Shown: in pieces, positions 27,424 to 35,500 of the stretch | Layout: each line of letters starts with the position of its first letter | How positions within the stretch are numbered: the first letter of the stretch is position 1 | Assembly: GCA_013178125.1 (NCBI GenBank) | Contig: JABLXJ010000009.1 | Location: 62,001 to 126,000 of the forward strand | Direction of reading: 5' to 3' | DNA: 64,000 nt | Origin: Bacillota bacterium | Lineage (GTDB): Bacteria > Bacillota > SHA-98 > Ch115 > JABLXJ01 | Translations under genes and position numbers: made by a program | The notes under the pieces: model-generated | What the model was told of the DNA's origin: nothing | Seen by the model: the letters and a program-made list of their open reading frames with translations, nothing else | Databases searched by the model: none

Positions 27424-27702
27424 ATGGCTTTGAAACGAAAGCAAATCTACCTGGATGAAAAGAGCGACGAGCTCCTGAAGAAATGGGCGAACCTCAAAGA
27501 TGTCTCGGAGGCTTCTATTATTCGCGAGGCGGTGAACTCCTATCTTGTAAATCTGGAGCACCAAGATACCCCCAAGGGACCTGATGACCCTCTCATCCAT
27601 ATTGTGGGTATGTATGAAGGCGAAATTCCACCCGATGTGGCCATAAACCACGATAAGTACATCTATCGAAAGAGCCAAGGAAGTGGAGAGATTGATGAAT
27701 GA
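27424..27702 (+). CDS. Ribbon-helix-helix antitoxin (VapB/CopG-like)
   Basis: A 92-aa protein with an N-terminal ribbon-helix-helix pattern (KRKQIYLDEKSDELLKKWA, then VSEASIIREAVNSYLVNLE) that should dimerise on DNA, and an acidic C-terminus that would wrap the toxin. The ATG at 27424 is preferred over a GTG nine bases earlier, because GAGGTG is then the ribosome site. The stop codon overlaps the toxin start (ATGA), typical of toxin-antitoxin operons. Confidence 0.8.
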   Translation: MALKRKQIYLDEKSDELLKKWANLKDVSEASIIREAVNSYLVNLEHQDTPKGPDDPLIHIVGMYEGEIPPDVAINHDKYIYRKSQGSGEIDE

Positions 27703-28145
27703 TGGTCTTCGTTGATACCTCAGCATGGGTTTCCCTGATTGCTAAGAAAGATCCATATCATGAGGAGGTCGCCCGCAAATGGAGTGAGTTGTTGGAGCAT
27801 AATGCGGGGCTCGTAACCTCCAGCGATGTTTGCTCCGAAACCCTCACGCACCTCCGCTACAATGCAGGACACAGTGTAGCGTTATCATTTTACCGTTCTC
27901 TCAAATCCGCTCAGGCCCAAAACCGGATACTGATCGATTGGGTGAGCCCCGCTATATTCGAGAAGGCCTGGAATCTATTCCAGCGCTACGATGACCAAGT
28001 TTTCTCTATGGTAGACTGTACAAGCTTTATAATCTGCAAGAAAAGGCGCATCAAAACAGCGCTTACTCTGGACAAGCATTTCATTATTATGGGCTTCGAG
28101 GCAATCCCAAATCCAGGTAGTAACATGCGGTCTTCTCGCCTGTGA
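27699..28145 (+). CDS. PIN-domain ribonuclease toxin (VapC-like)
   Basis: A 148-aa PIN-domain protein. The acidic active-site set expected for VapC is visible: D6 (VFVDTSAW), E47 (CSETLTHLR), D106 (VDCTSF) and D125 (TLDKHF). VapC toxins cleave tRNA or rRNA. The first of two adjacent ATG codons overlaps the antitoxin stop. The pair lies in a locally AT-rich patch, which suggests acquisition. Confidence 0.85.
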   Translation: MMVFVDTSAWVSLIAKKDPYHEEVARKWSELLEHNAGLVTSSDVCSETLTHLRYNAGHSVALSFYRSLKSAQAQNRILIDWVSPAIFEKAWNLFQRYDDQVFSMVDCTSFIICKKRRIKTALTLDKHFIIMGFEAIPNPGSNMRSSRL

Positions 28146-28229
28146 CCAGATCCCGGGCGAGGTGCCTCAGTAAAAAATTGATCAACATGGGAAGGAATTT
28201 GCCGGCGGGCGTCGAAGTAACTAAATTGA

Positions 28230-28243
28230 GCGAAACGTTTGTC
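28230..28243 (+). promoter_or_regulatory. LacI-family operator-like site, distal
   Basis: GCGAAACGTTTGTC contains the palindrome AAACGTTT with the central CG step typical of LacI-family operators. It lies about 290 bases upstream of the regulator gene and matches the proximal site at 13 of 14 positions. Confidence 0.5.
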
Positions 28244-28412
28244 TAAACATTTCCCCCTTGCGTAGCCTTGCATAGCAGAACATCGCTTGCACGGCAAAAA
28301 GGGCATCGCGAGAGAGGCGAGGGGACAACCCTCGCCAAAAACAAAGCGGATCCAAGACCAAAAACGGATCACGGACAAAGAGCGAGACAATCTCCGGAGG
28401 AGCTGACATCTA

Positions 28413-28426
28413 GCAAAACGTTTGTC
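28413..28426 (+). promoter_or_regulatory. LacI-family operator-like site, proximal
   Basis: GCAAAACGTTTGTC lies about 100 bases upstream of the LacI-type gene. Together with the distal copy 183 bases away it could support looping and autoregulation. No third copy was found before the glycosidase or importer genes. Confidence 0.5.
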
Positions 28427-28527
28427 CGATAGCCAATTATCAACAACCCGATAACCGATTATCAACTAATCGCCAACTAATCACCGACCAATACCAACTG
28501 ATCAATGCCGGAGCGTGACGGAGCGCC

Positions 28528-29577
28528 ATGGCCACCATGAAAGATGTAGCAAAAAGAGCCGGGGTCTCGGTATCCACGGTCTCACATGTCCTCAGCGAGA
28601 CGAAGTACGTAAGCCCCAGACTCCGGGAGAGCGTCCTCAAGGCGATGCGCGAATTGAACTACCAGCGCAATCAGATCGCGAGAAGCCTGAAGCGCAACCG
28701 TTCGGAGGTTATAGGGCTCATAGTTCCCGACCTGACCACCCCGTTCTTCACATCCATAGTGGACGGGGCCGAGAGGGTCGTGGACGCTAATAGTTACAGC
28801 CTGATCTTGGGGAACTCGAGGGGGCTCCACGCAAAGGAGCTCCAGTACCTGACGGTGTTCGCCGAGCGATGCGTGGAAGGCCTGCTGGTGACATCATGCG
28901 GCGGCATCACCTCCAACCGTGTTATAGAGCTCAGGTCGTCCGGGATCCCGGTGGTGCTCATCGACCAGTTCCTTCCCGACTGCGAGGCGGATTCGGTGCT
29001 GACAGATAGCAGGGAGGCGATCATCAAGGGGATAGGTTACCTGGCGGCGCTCGGGCACCGGCGGATCGCGACGATCTCAGGGCCTGTGGAGCGGGGCTTT
29101 TTCACATCGAAAGAACGGCTCGAAGCCTACCTGGAGGGCTTGAGGAGGTATGGGCTGGAGGAGGACTCGAATCTGATCCTAAACGGCGGGTTCTCGAAGC
29201 CCGGCGGCAAACGCGCCATGAAGCAGTTGATCGGGTCAGATAACCTGCCTACTGCTGTGTTCATTGCCAATGGCCTCATGACCATAGGGGCTATCGAGGC
29301 CCTCGAAGAGGCCGGCCTCTCTGTCCCCGGGGATATCTCCATCCTGGGTTTCGATGATATACACGACTGGTTCCCCGGGATGAGGACATCGATAACGACA
29401 TTTCGCCAGCCTTCGTTTGAGATGGGCGCCCAGGCCGCCGACCTGCTCTTTCGCAGGATTCGCGGGGAGAGCAAGGACGCGCCGCCAAGGTCGGTAAGGC
29501 TGCCCGTCAAGTTCATCGTGCGCGATTCGTGCGCCCCGCCCCGGGAGAGGACCCTCGAGGTCAGGGCCGGCACTTGA
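28528..29577 (+). CDS. LacI/GalR-family transcriptional regulator
   Basis: A 349-aa repressor with an N-terminal HTH (MATMKDVAKRAGVSVSTVSHVLSET), the hinge helix segment RNQIARSLKRNRSEVIG, and a periplasmic-binding-protein-like sensor domain (about 62-335) with FDDIHDWFPGMRTSITT near the end. The ligand is likely a sugar or glycoside, judged by the glycosidase and importer genes that follow on the same strand. The ATG at 28528 follows ACGGAGCGCC. Confidence 0.93.
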   Translation: MATMKDVAKRAGVSVSTVSHVLSETKYVSPRLRESVLKAMRELNYQRNQIARSLKRNRSEVIGLIVPDLTTPFFTSIVDGAERVVDANSYSLILGNSRGLHAKELQYLTVFAERCVEGLLVTSCGGITSNRVIELRSSGIPVVLIDQFLPDCEADSVLTDSREAIIKGIGYLAALGHRRIATISGPVERGFFTSKERLEAYLEGLRRYGLEEDSNLILNGGFSKPGGKRAMKQLIGSDNLPTAVFIANGLMTIGAIEALEEAGLSVPGDISILGFDDIHDWFPGMRTSITTFRQPSFEMGAQAADLLFRRIRGESKDAPPRSVRLPVKFIVRDSCAPPRERTLEVRAGT

Positions 29578-29798
29578 GTCAAAGTCGTGAGGTGAGATTC
29601 ACGCCTGAGCCAAGGCCGAAAGATAGGCACTTGGCATCCGGATCAAGGTCGCGAGGTGAGCGGTTGGATCAAGATAACAAAGTGAGCGCTTGAGATTCGG
29701 GGCCCGGCGCCCTAAAAGGGATCATGCCCGGCGGCTAAACGGGGTCAAATCACGAGATTAGATCACGAGATCAGATCATAAGGCGAGGAGAATACAGA

Positions 29799-31805
29799 AT
29801 GATTCCACAAGCCAGCATAAATAAGACTTTGCCGTATCGCACTATCCATCTGGATTTTCACACCTCCCCTGAAATCACGCCAATTGCCGGGGATTTCGAC
29901 CCGGCGGATTTTGTCGAGACGCTGCGCTCGGCGCACGCCAATTCCATCACCTGCTTTGCCCGCTGCCACCACGGCATGTGCTATTACCCCAGCAAGGTGG
30001 CGCCCGTGCACCCGGGCCTGAGCCGTGACCTACTGGGCGAGATGATCGAGGCGTGCCACAGCGCGGGAATGAGAATCCCGGTTTATACCACGGTAGTGTG
30101 GGATGAGTATTCAGCCGCCAACCATGCGGACTGGCTCCAGGTGGACGAGGAAGGCAAGCTGGTCGGGCGCCCTCCGTTTGGCAACGGGTATTCACAGTGG
30201 CGCTACCTCTGCATGAATAGCCCCTACGTCGATTACCTCGCCGCCCATGTGGAGGAGTTGGTGAGGGCCTACGACATCGATGGGCTGTTCTTCGATATAA
30301 CATTCCAGCACACGCCTGGCTGCGTGTGCAACCATTGCATGGCGAGCATGAGGAAACTGGGACTGGACCCGGAAAGCGAGGCCGACCGCCGGAAGCACAC
30401 CCTCATCGTCGAGCGCAATCTTATGAAGCGCATGACCGACCTGGTGTGGGACATCAAGCCGGGGATTGATATATTCTTCAATGGACGCCTGCGCCTCACC
30501 CCCCAGGTCCAGAACGGAATACGTCCCGAGGCCGGTTACTTCAGCCACTTTGAAATCGAATCGCTCCCATCGGGCCAGTGGGGCTACGACCACTTCCCGA
30601 TGTATGCCAGATACTACAAGAACCTCGGGAAGGAGATCCTCGGTCACACAGGCCGTTTCCACAAGTCCTGGGGGGACTTCGGCGGCCTGAAAAACAGGGC
30701 GGCGCTGGAGTATGAGTGCTTTAGAATGCTCGCGCTTGGCGCGAAGTGCTGCATCGGCGACCAGCTGCACCCGGGCGGCCGGCTGGATGCCGCCGCGTAT
30801 GAGAGGATAGGCCAGGTTTACGCATCGGTCGAGAAGAAAGAGCCATGGTGCAGGGACTCTGTCCCCCTGGCCGAGGTAGGCGTCCTGATAAGCGAGTCGA
30901 CCAGGTCCAACGAGGGCGCCCTGCGGGTGCTCCAGGAGTGCCACTACCAGTTCGACTTCATCGACGAGGAGAGCGACCTGGGGAAATACCGGGTCATCGT
31001 AGCGCCGGATAGGGTGTCATTCTCGGAGGGATTGGCCGGCAAGCTGAGGGACTATCTCAGCAGGGGCGGCGCGATGCTCCTTAGCTACAAGTCGGGTCTC
31101 GATGAGGAGAGGTCCGCCTTCGTCCTCCCGGAGATGGGCGTGAGTTACCTGGGGGATGCCCCATATTCACCCGATTTCATCCGGGTCGACAAGGCTAAGG
31201 CGCCAATCGCGCGCGGGATCGAGGATATGGACCACGTGATGTACGAGCGCGGGCTCGAGGTGAGGCCCGGGGCTGGCACAGAGACCCTGGCCCGGGTGGC
31301 GCACCCGTACTTCAACCGGACGTATGAACACTTTTGCTCTCACATGTATTCGCCCGTCGCCAAACTCACCGATATCCCGGCGGCGACGCGAAGCGGCAAT
31401 GTTATCTATATCGCGAGCCCGATCTTTGCGGCCTATAGAAAACACGGCAACCTCGTATACAAGCGGATCGTGGAAAACTGCTTGAGGCTGCTCTTGCCCT
31501 CGAAGATGGTGGAAAGCAACCTGCCTTCCACCGCGGAAGTGATGCTCCACAGACAGGGCGACCGCGCCGTGCTCCACATCCTTAATTACATTCCTCAGCG
31601 GCGCGCCGAGTCAATAGACCTCCTGGAGGACGTGATTCCCCTCCACGATGTGAAACTGGAGGTGAGGCTCTGGTTCGAGCCCAGGAGGGTTTATACCGCC
31701 CCGGCCTTGACGGACCTGGAGTTTGAGGCTGCGGGAAACAGCGGAAACAGCATCTCCGTGACGGTCCCAGTGGTCGAGGGGCACCAGATGGTGATCTTCG
31801 AGTAG
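29799..31805 (+). CDS. GHL6-type glycoside hydrolase with beta-galactosidase trimerisation domain
   Basis: A 668-aa enzyme. The N-terminal barrel (about 10-330) resembles the hypothetical glycosyl hydrolase 6 family: YRTIHLDFHTSPEITPIAGDFD, ANSITCFARCHHGMCYYP, IDGLFFDITFQHTPGCVCNHC and HFEIESLPSGQWGYDHFP. A beta-galactosidase-trimerisation-like domain follows (about 340-560, IDEESDLGKYRVIVAPD), then a C-terminal beta domain. Proteins with this build include alpha-L-fucosidase-like enzymes (I recall GH151), but the substrate is not settled by sequence. No signal peptide, so it should act on imported oligosaccharides. It lies between the regulator and the ABC importer. Confidence 0.75.
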   Translation: MIPQASINKTLPYRTIHLDFHTSPEITPIAGDFDPADFVETLRSAHANSITCFARCHHGMCYYPSKVAPVHPGLSRDLLGEMIEACHSAGMRIPVYTTVVWDEYSAANHADWLQVDEEGKLVGRPPFGNGYSQWRYLCMNSPYVDYLAAHVEELVRAYDIDGLFFDITFQHTPGCVCNHCMASMRKLGLDPESEADRRKHTLIVERNLMKRMTDLVWDIKPGIDIFFNGRLRLTPQVQNGIRPEAGYFSHFEIESLPSGQWGYDHFPMYARYYKNLGKEILGHTGRFHKSWGDFGGLKNRAALEYECFRMLALGAKCCIGDQLHPGGRLDAAAYERIGQVYASVEKKEPWCRDSVPLAEVGVLISESTRSNEGALRVLQECHYQFDFIDEESDLGKYRVIVAPDRVSFSEGLAGKLRDYLSRGGAMLLSYKSGLDEERSAFVLPEMGVSYLGDAPYSPDFIRVDKAKAPIARGIEDMDHVMYERGLEVRPGAGTETLARVAHPYFNRTYEHFCSHMYSPVAKLTDIPAATRSGNVIYIASPIFAAYRKHGNLVYKRIVENCLRLLLPSKMVESNLPSTAEVMLHRQGDRAVLHILNYIPQRRAESIDLLEDVIPLHDVKLEVRLWFEPRRVYTAPALTDLEFEAAGNSGNSISVTVPVVEGHQMVIFE

Positions 31806-32110
31806 CCAGATGATCCGGTCGAGAAATACGGGATATATGAGTTTAATTTAGGAGATGGGTAGGAGATAGAGTTCTATGATATCAAGTATCAAGCACCCCG
31901 ACCAGGTATGGACCCACCGGGACGAACAACACACCAGTCTGAATCAAGAAACTGAGAGGGGGGATACGAGCGGGAGGCTGATTTATCTCAACTTTAATGC
32001 GGGCTGAATAGTTGTGTAATTTCCTGTAGTTTCCTAAAAAATGATTTCTTCATAATGGAATGGCCTAAAAAGAGAAGAGACAGAAACAAAATCATTAGGA
32101 GGGAAAACCG
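31806..32110. other. Intergenic region before the ABC importer
   Basis: A 305-base gap where base composition changes from GC-rich to AT-rich. It contains one possible 43-codon frame at 31876-32007 (start MISSIKHPDQVW) with GGAG ten bases upstream, but no recognisable similarity and no strong case for a gene. The importer ribosome site is AGGAGGG. A weak TTGTGT-N17-TAAAAA pair near 32,010 could be its promoter. Confidence 0.5.
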
Positions 32111-33433
32111 ATGACCAGGAAAGGTATATTTGTATGGCTATTTGTTGTGCTGATAATAGGCTTAATGTCCAGCAGCGCAGCGTTGGCGGGGAAGGTCTCC
32201 ATTAGAATTACAGCTATCCCTGGTCCTACAGCAAAAGCTATAGAGGCAAACGCCCAACTGTTTATGAAGAAGAATCCAGATATTAATGTGGTAGTTGACA
32301 TAGCGGGAGGCGCGGAAGAAGTTTATAAGCCCAATTTCCCTGTCATTGCTGCCTCTCCGGATCGCCCTGACATGGCTTGGTACTGGGTCGACGGCAGGCA
32401 ATACCAGGACATGGTGAAAGCCGGCCTGTTGGAACCCTTGGATGACCTGTATGCGAAGGAAGGCTGGTTCAAGAGCCTGCCGGAATCCACTATAAAGAAA
32501 TATACGAGCCCTGATGGACATCTATATGCCGTTAACCAGGACATCGTCTGGTATCCTCAGGTTTACTATAATAAAAAGATCTTTAAGAATCTAGGTATTC
32601 AATCCCCGGCGACCCCTTATATGGCCTATGCATCACTAAATGAATGGTATGCAGTAATAAACAAAATAAGAGGCGCTGGCTACCAGCCGGTAAGCTATGG
32701 AGGCAAAGAGGGGTGGATCATCGGCCATACACATGATGCCTTGCTCCAGAGGATGATCCCTCAAGATTTGCTAAATGATCTATATGAGAACTGGAGATCG
32801 GGGTCGAAGCCAAAGGTCAGATACACCGATGAAGTATGGACACAGGTTGACAGGATGCTCCTTGAGTGGGCGAAGAAAGGCGTGTTTGCCGACGGATTTA
32901 TGGGGCGCAGCTACCCTGAAGGCCGTATGCTTTTTGTCCAGGGCAAGGCAGCAATGTATCAAGATGGTTCCTGGGCTGTGGGGATACTACGTAATGAGGC
33001 CCCGAATCTTGACTTTGGATGGATGCTCTATCCGAAGATAAAGAAGGAAATCGATCCTAAGTTCCTCCTTTATGCTGGAAACGGCATAATGATTCTTAAA
33101 GGGACGAAGCACCTTGATGCGTGCAAGAGATTCCTCGCCTTCATTCTCAGTAAAGAGGGCCAAGAGAATATGATGAAAAACGCCCAGCTGATCCCCAGCA
33201 GGATGGATGTCGACCCGAACGTTATCAAGAAGATGGCGGACCCGCTGGTCTACGAGATGTGGCTCAAGCTCCGTTCAATTGGCACTTCAACGGGTTGGGA
33301 CGATCCCGTACCTGCGGAACCTGCTGAAAGGAGTTTCATACTGTTCCAGGAGTTGCTTACCGGCACCCGGACCCCTGAGTCAGTGGGGAAGGAATTAGAG
33401 GATATTGTAGAAAAACTTAGGACGAAGAAGTAG
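32111..33433 (+). CDS. Sugar ABC transporter substrate-binding protein
   Basis: A 440-aa extracellular solute-binding protein of the carbohydrate family 1 type, with YSPDGHLYAVNQDIVWYPQVYYNKKIFKNLGI-like core segments and WKI-type C-terminal lobe (LFVQGKAAMYQDGSWAVGIL). It delivers a sugar or oligosaccharide to the two permeases downstream. The N-terminus is a type I signal peptide ending SSSAALA before GKV; no lipobox cysteine is present, unusual for a Gram-positive binding protein. The coding sequence is AT-richer than the flanking glycosidase gene. Confidence 0.9.
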   Translation: MTRKGIFVWLFVVLIIGLMSSSAALAGKVSIRITAIPGPTAKAIEANAQLFMKKNPDINVVVDIAGGAEEVYKPNFPVIAASPDRPDMAWYWVDGRQYQDMVKAGLLEPLDDLYAKEGWFKSLPESTIKKYTSPDGHLYAVNQDIVWYPQVYYNKKIFKNLGIQSPATPYMAYASLNEWYAVINKIRGAGYQPVSYGGKEGWIIGHTHDALLQRMIPQDLLNDLYENWRSGSKPKVRYTDEVWTQVDRMLLEWAKKGVFADGFMGRSYPEGRMLFVQGKAAMYQDGSWAVGILRNEAPNLDFGWMLYPKIKKEIDPKFLLYAGNGIMILKGTKHLDACKRFLAFILSKEGQENMMKNAQLIPSRMDVDPNVIKKMADPLVYEMWLKLRSIGTSTGWDDPVPAEPAERSFILFQELLTGTRTPESVGKELEDIVEKLRTKK

Positions 33434-33441
33434 TATAAAGA

Positions 33442-33487
33442 GGCCTCCCCACCACGAACCCTTCCTGGGAGAGATAGTGGGGAGGCC
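33442..33487 (+). terminator. Stem-loop between binding protein and permease genes
   Basis: A perfect 11-bp inverted repeat (GGCCTCCCCAC at 33442-33452 and its complement at 33477-33487) begins eight bases after the binding-protein stop. No long T-run follows, so it more likely stabilises the upstream message or partly attenuates, giving more binding protein than permease. Confidence 0.6.
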
Positions 33488-33553
33488 CCTATTGATCTGT
33501 CCATATCGGTGCATGCTACTCTGACATTCTTCCAGGATGGAGGCATTACTTCT

Positions 33554-34465
33554 ATGAATGCTCCTAACCGTGCTTCAAACCGTTCTCTCTTTCTCAGTCG
33601 GGGGATAATTACCCCTTATCTATTTGTGGCCCCTGCCTTCTTGTTGATTATAGTTTTCATATTTTATCCTGTAATAGAAAGCTTCGCCCTCAGTCTTTAT
33701 AATTGGACGGGCATCAGCAAGAAAACCTTTGTCGGATTCGATAATTTTAGAGAGCTTTTGAGAGATCAGGTGTTTTGGCTGGCGATCAAAAACAACCTGG
33801 CTTTTACCCTGCTTACCACCGCCGGGACGGTGTTCCTCGGCTTCTTTCTCGCGGTTGCCATAGAAAGACGGTTGCGGGGATGGCAGTTCTACAAGATTGT
33901 CTATTTCCTCCCGGTTATGATGTCCACGACCGTGGTAGGGCTCCTATGCGGCCGTATCCTTGATCCAACATTGGGATCGGTTAATCTACTCCTAAAGGGA
34001 CTGGGAATTTCATCTCCCCCATTTTGGTTGGGCAACCCTAAAATAGTGTTGCTTTCTATAATCGCAATTACTATATGGCAATATGCCGGTTTCCCAATGA
34101 TCGTCCTTCTTGCCGCCATGGAGAACATCCTCCAGGAGATACACGAGGCAGCTACTATCGATGGAGTCAACAACTGGCAAAGAATTTGGTACGTGACCTT
34201 CCCCCTCATAAGGCCGGTGTTTTTCATGATTACCATTCTACAGGTCATCTTCTCTTTCAAGGTATTTGATATCGTCTGGGCTATGACCCAGGGTGGGCCG
34301 GGGGATTCATCAATCGTGCTTGGCGTTTACCTCTATAAAACCGCTTTTAGATATACCAAATTTGGTTATGGCTCAACAATAGCCCTGGCGATGCTCATGA
34401 TTATCGTGCCGCTTTCGCTCCTCTACTTGAGGATCACCAGGCTGGAGACCGTAGAAATCGAGTAA
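33554..34465 (+). CDS. Sugar ABC transporter permease (MalF-like)
   Basis: A 303-aa inner-membrane protein with about six membrane helices, starting at the ATG at 33554 behind GGAGG. The EAA loop that contacts the ATPase is visible as EAATIDGVNNWQRIWYVTFPLI. It pairs with the downstream permease. No ATPase gene lies nearby, so a shared MsmX/UgpC-type ATPase encoded elsewhere is likely. Confidence 0.92.
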   Translation: MNAPNRASNRSLFLSRGIITPYLFVAPAFLLIIVFIFYPVIESFALSLYNWTGISKKTFVGFDNFRELLRDQVFWLAIKNNLAFTLLTTAGTVFLGFFLAVAIERRLRGWQFYKIVYFLPVMMSTTVVGLLCGRILDPTLGSVNLLLKGLGISSPPFWLGNPKIVLLSIIAITIWQYAGFPMIVLLAAMENILQEIHEAATIDGVNNWQRIWYVTFPLIRPVFFMITILQVIFSFKVFDIVWAMTQGGPGDSSIVLGVYLYKTAFRYTKFGYGSTIALAMLMIIVPLSLLYLRITRLETVEIE

Positions 34466-34480
34466 TGGGGGGATGATGAG

Positions 34481-35335
34481 TTGATAAGTCACAGGCAGGC
34501 CGTGAACAGGAGGATATCTTATTCGTTGATTTATATCCTGCTGGCGTTTTGGGCCGTTTTGGAATTATACCCTATTCTATTCTTGTTCATAACTTCCATG
34601 AAGACCGACGCCGAGATAATAGGGAATATATTGGGGATTCCGCGGGCCCCAACCTTCAGGAATTTTGTTGTAGCATGGAGAGGTGGGAGCCTGAGCGTTC
34701 CCATCAGTAGATATTTCTTAAATAGCATAATAGTAACAGGGGGAACGCTGGGACTCTTGACCATTACAGGGGCGATGGCCTCTTACGGTCTTGTAAGGTA
34801 TAGCTTCCCCGGGAGGTCCCTCCTAGAGCGGCTTACAATATTTGCCCTGGCAATTCCGATACATGCTACCCTCATCCCAGTATTCAACTTCCTGGGAGAC
34901 ATGCATCTCAGGAATAATTATCTGGGCCTCATTTTGGTCTACACTGCTTTCTGGCTGCCATTTACGGTCCTTCTATTATACTCTTATTTCGTCTCCTTCC
35001 CGCGAGAGTTGGAAGAGGCGGCAAAAATCGATGGGCTCTCCGACTGGGGTGTTTTCTGGAAGATCGTCTTACCAATATCCAAAGGAGCATTAAGCAGCGT
35101 CTCTATAGTGAATTTCGTTGGGATATGGAGCGAATTGCTCTTCGGATTCTTGATAATGAATAGAGAACAGATGAAGACCATTACAGTTGGCGTCCTTTCC
35201 TTCCGGGGGCAATACGAGGTGGAATGGGGCATTATGTTTGCGACAATGGCTATCGCCGTTCTCCCCACGCTTTTGTTCTTCATCATTTTTCAAAAACGGA
35301 TTACAAAGGGCATGCTTCTCGGTATCTATAAATAA
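34481..35335 (+). CDS. Sugar ABC transporter permease (MalG-like)
   Basis: A 284-aa membrane protein of the MalG/UgpE type with the EAA motif EAAKIDGLSDWGVFWKIVLPI and the family C-terminus (FFIIFQKRITKGMLLGIYK). The start is a TTG at 34481 behind GGGGGATGATGAG; an overlapping ATG would stop immediately. It lies 15 bases after the MalF-like gene and completes the importer. Confidence 0.92.
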   Translation: MISHRQAVNRRISYSLIYILLAFWAVLELYPILFLFITSMKTDAEIIGNILGIPRAPTFRNFVVAWRGGSLSVPISRYFLNSIIVTGGTLGLLTITGAMASYGLVRYSFPGRSLLERLTIFALAIPIHATLIPVFNFLGDMHLRNNYLGLILVYTAFWLPFTVLLLYSYFVSFPRELEEAAKIDGLSDWGVFWKIVLPISKGALSSVSIVNFVGIWSELLFGFLIMNREQMKTITVGVLSFRGQYEVEWGIMFATMAIAVLPTLLFFIIFQKRITKGMLLGIYK

Positions 35336-35353
35336 CCAAGGTCGCCAACATCT

Positions 35354-35398
35354 TGGCCCAGAGGCCCCTATCAGCCACCATAGTGGGCCACCTTTTTT
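35354..35398 (+). terminator. Probable terminator after the importer operon
   Basis: TGGCCC (35354-35359) pairs with GGGCCA (35385-35390), followed by CC and a run of six T. The loop is long (25 bases), so strength is uncertain. It separates the importer from the first URO-D gene. Confidence 0.5.
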
Positions 35399-35500
35399 CG
35401 AACTGGCCCCACCTGATAAGGGGTACTGGCGGGAGGGAAAAAGATCAAGCCCTGTGTCAGGCCACGCACGGGTATAAGGCGGGAAGGAGGAAGAGAAACT

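Larger units (their letters stand above)
28146..28527. other. Intergenic region upstream of the LacI-type regulator
   Basis: No gene is seen in these 382 bases. It holds two copies of a 14-base operator-like sequence (28230-28243 and 28413-28426). It ends with a tract of near-repeats of CCGATTATCAACTAATCGCCAACTAATCACC before the lacI-type start. Confidence 0.6.

Noticed and set aside
28582-28830. Minus-strand frame inside the LacI-type gene
   Set aside because: Antisense shadow; the plus-strand HTH and sensor domain are clear.
31876-32007. 43-codon gene with ribosome site
   Set aside because: No similarity, odd composition, and located at a composition boundary; mentioned only within the intergenic entry.
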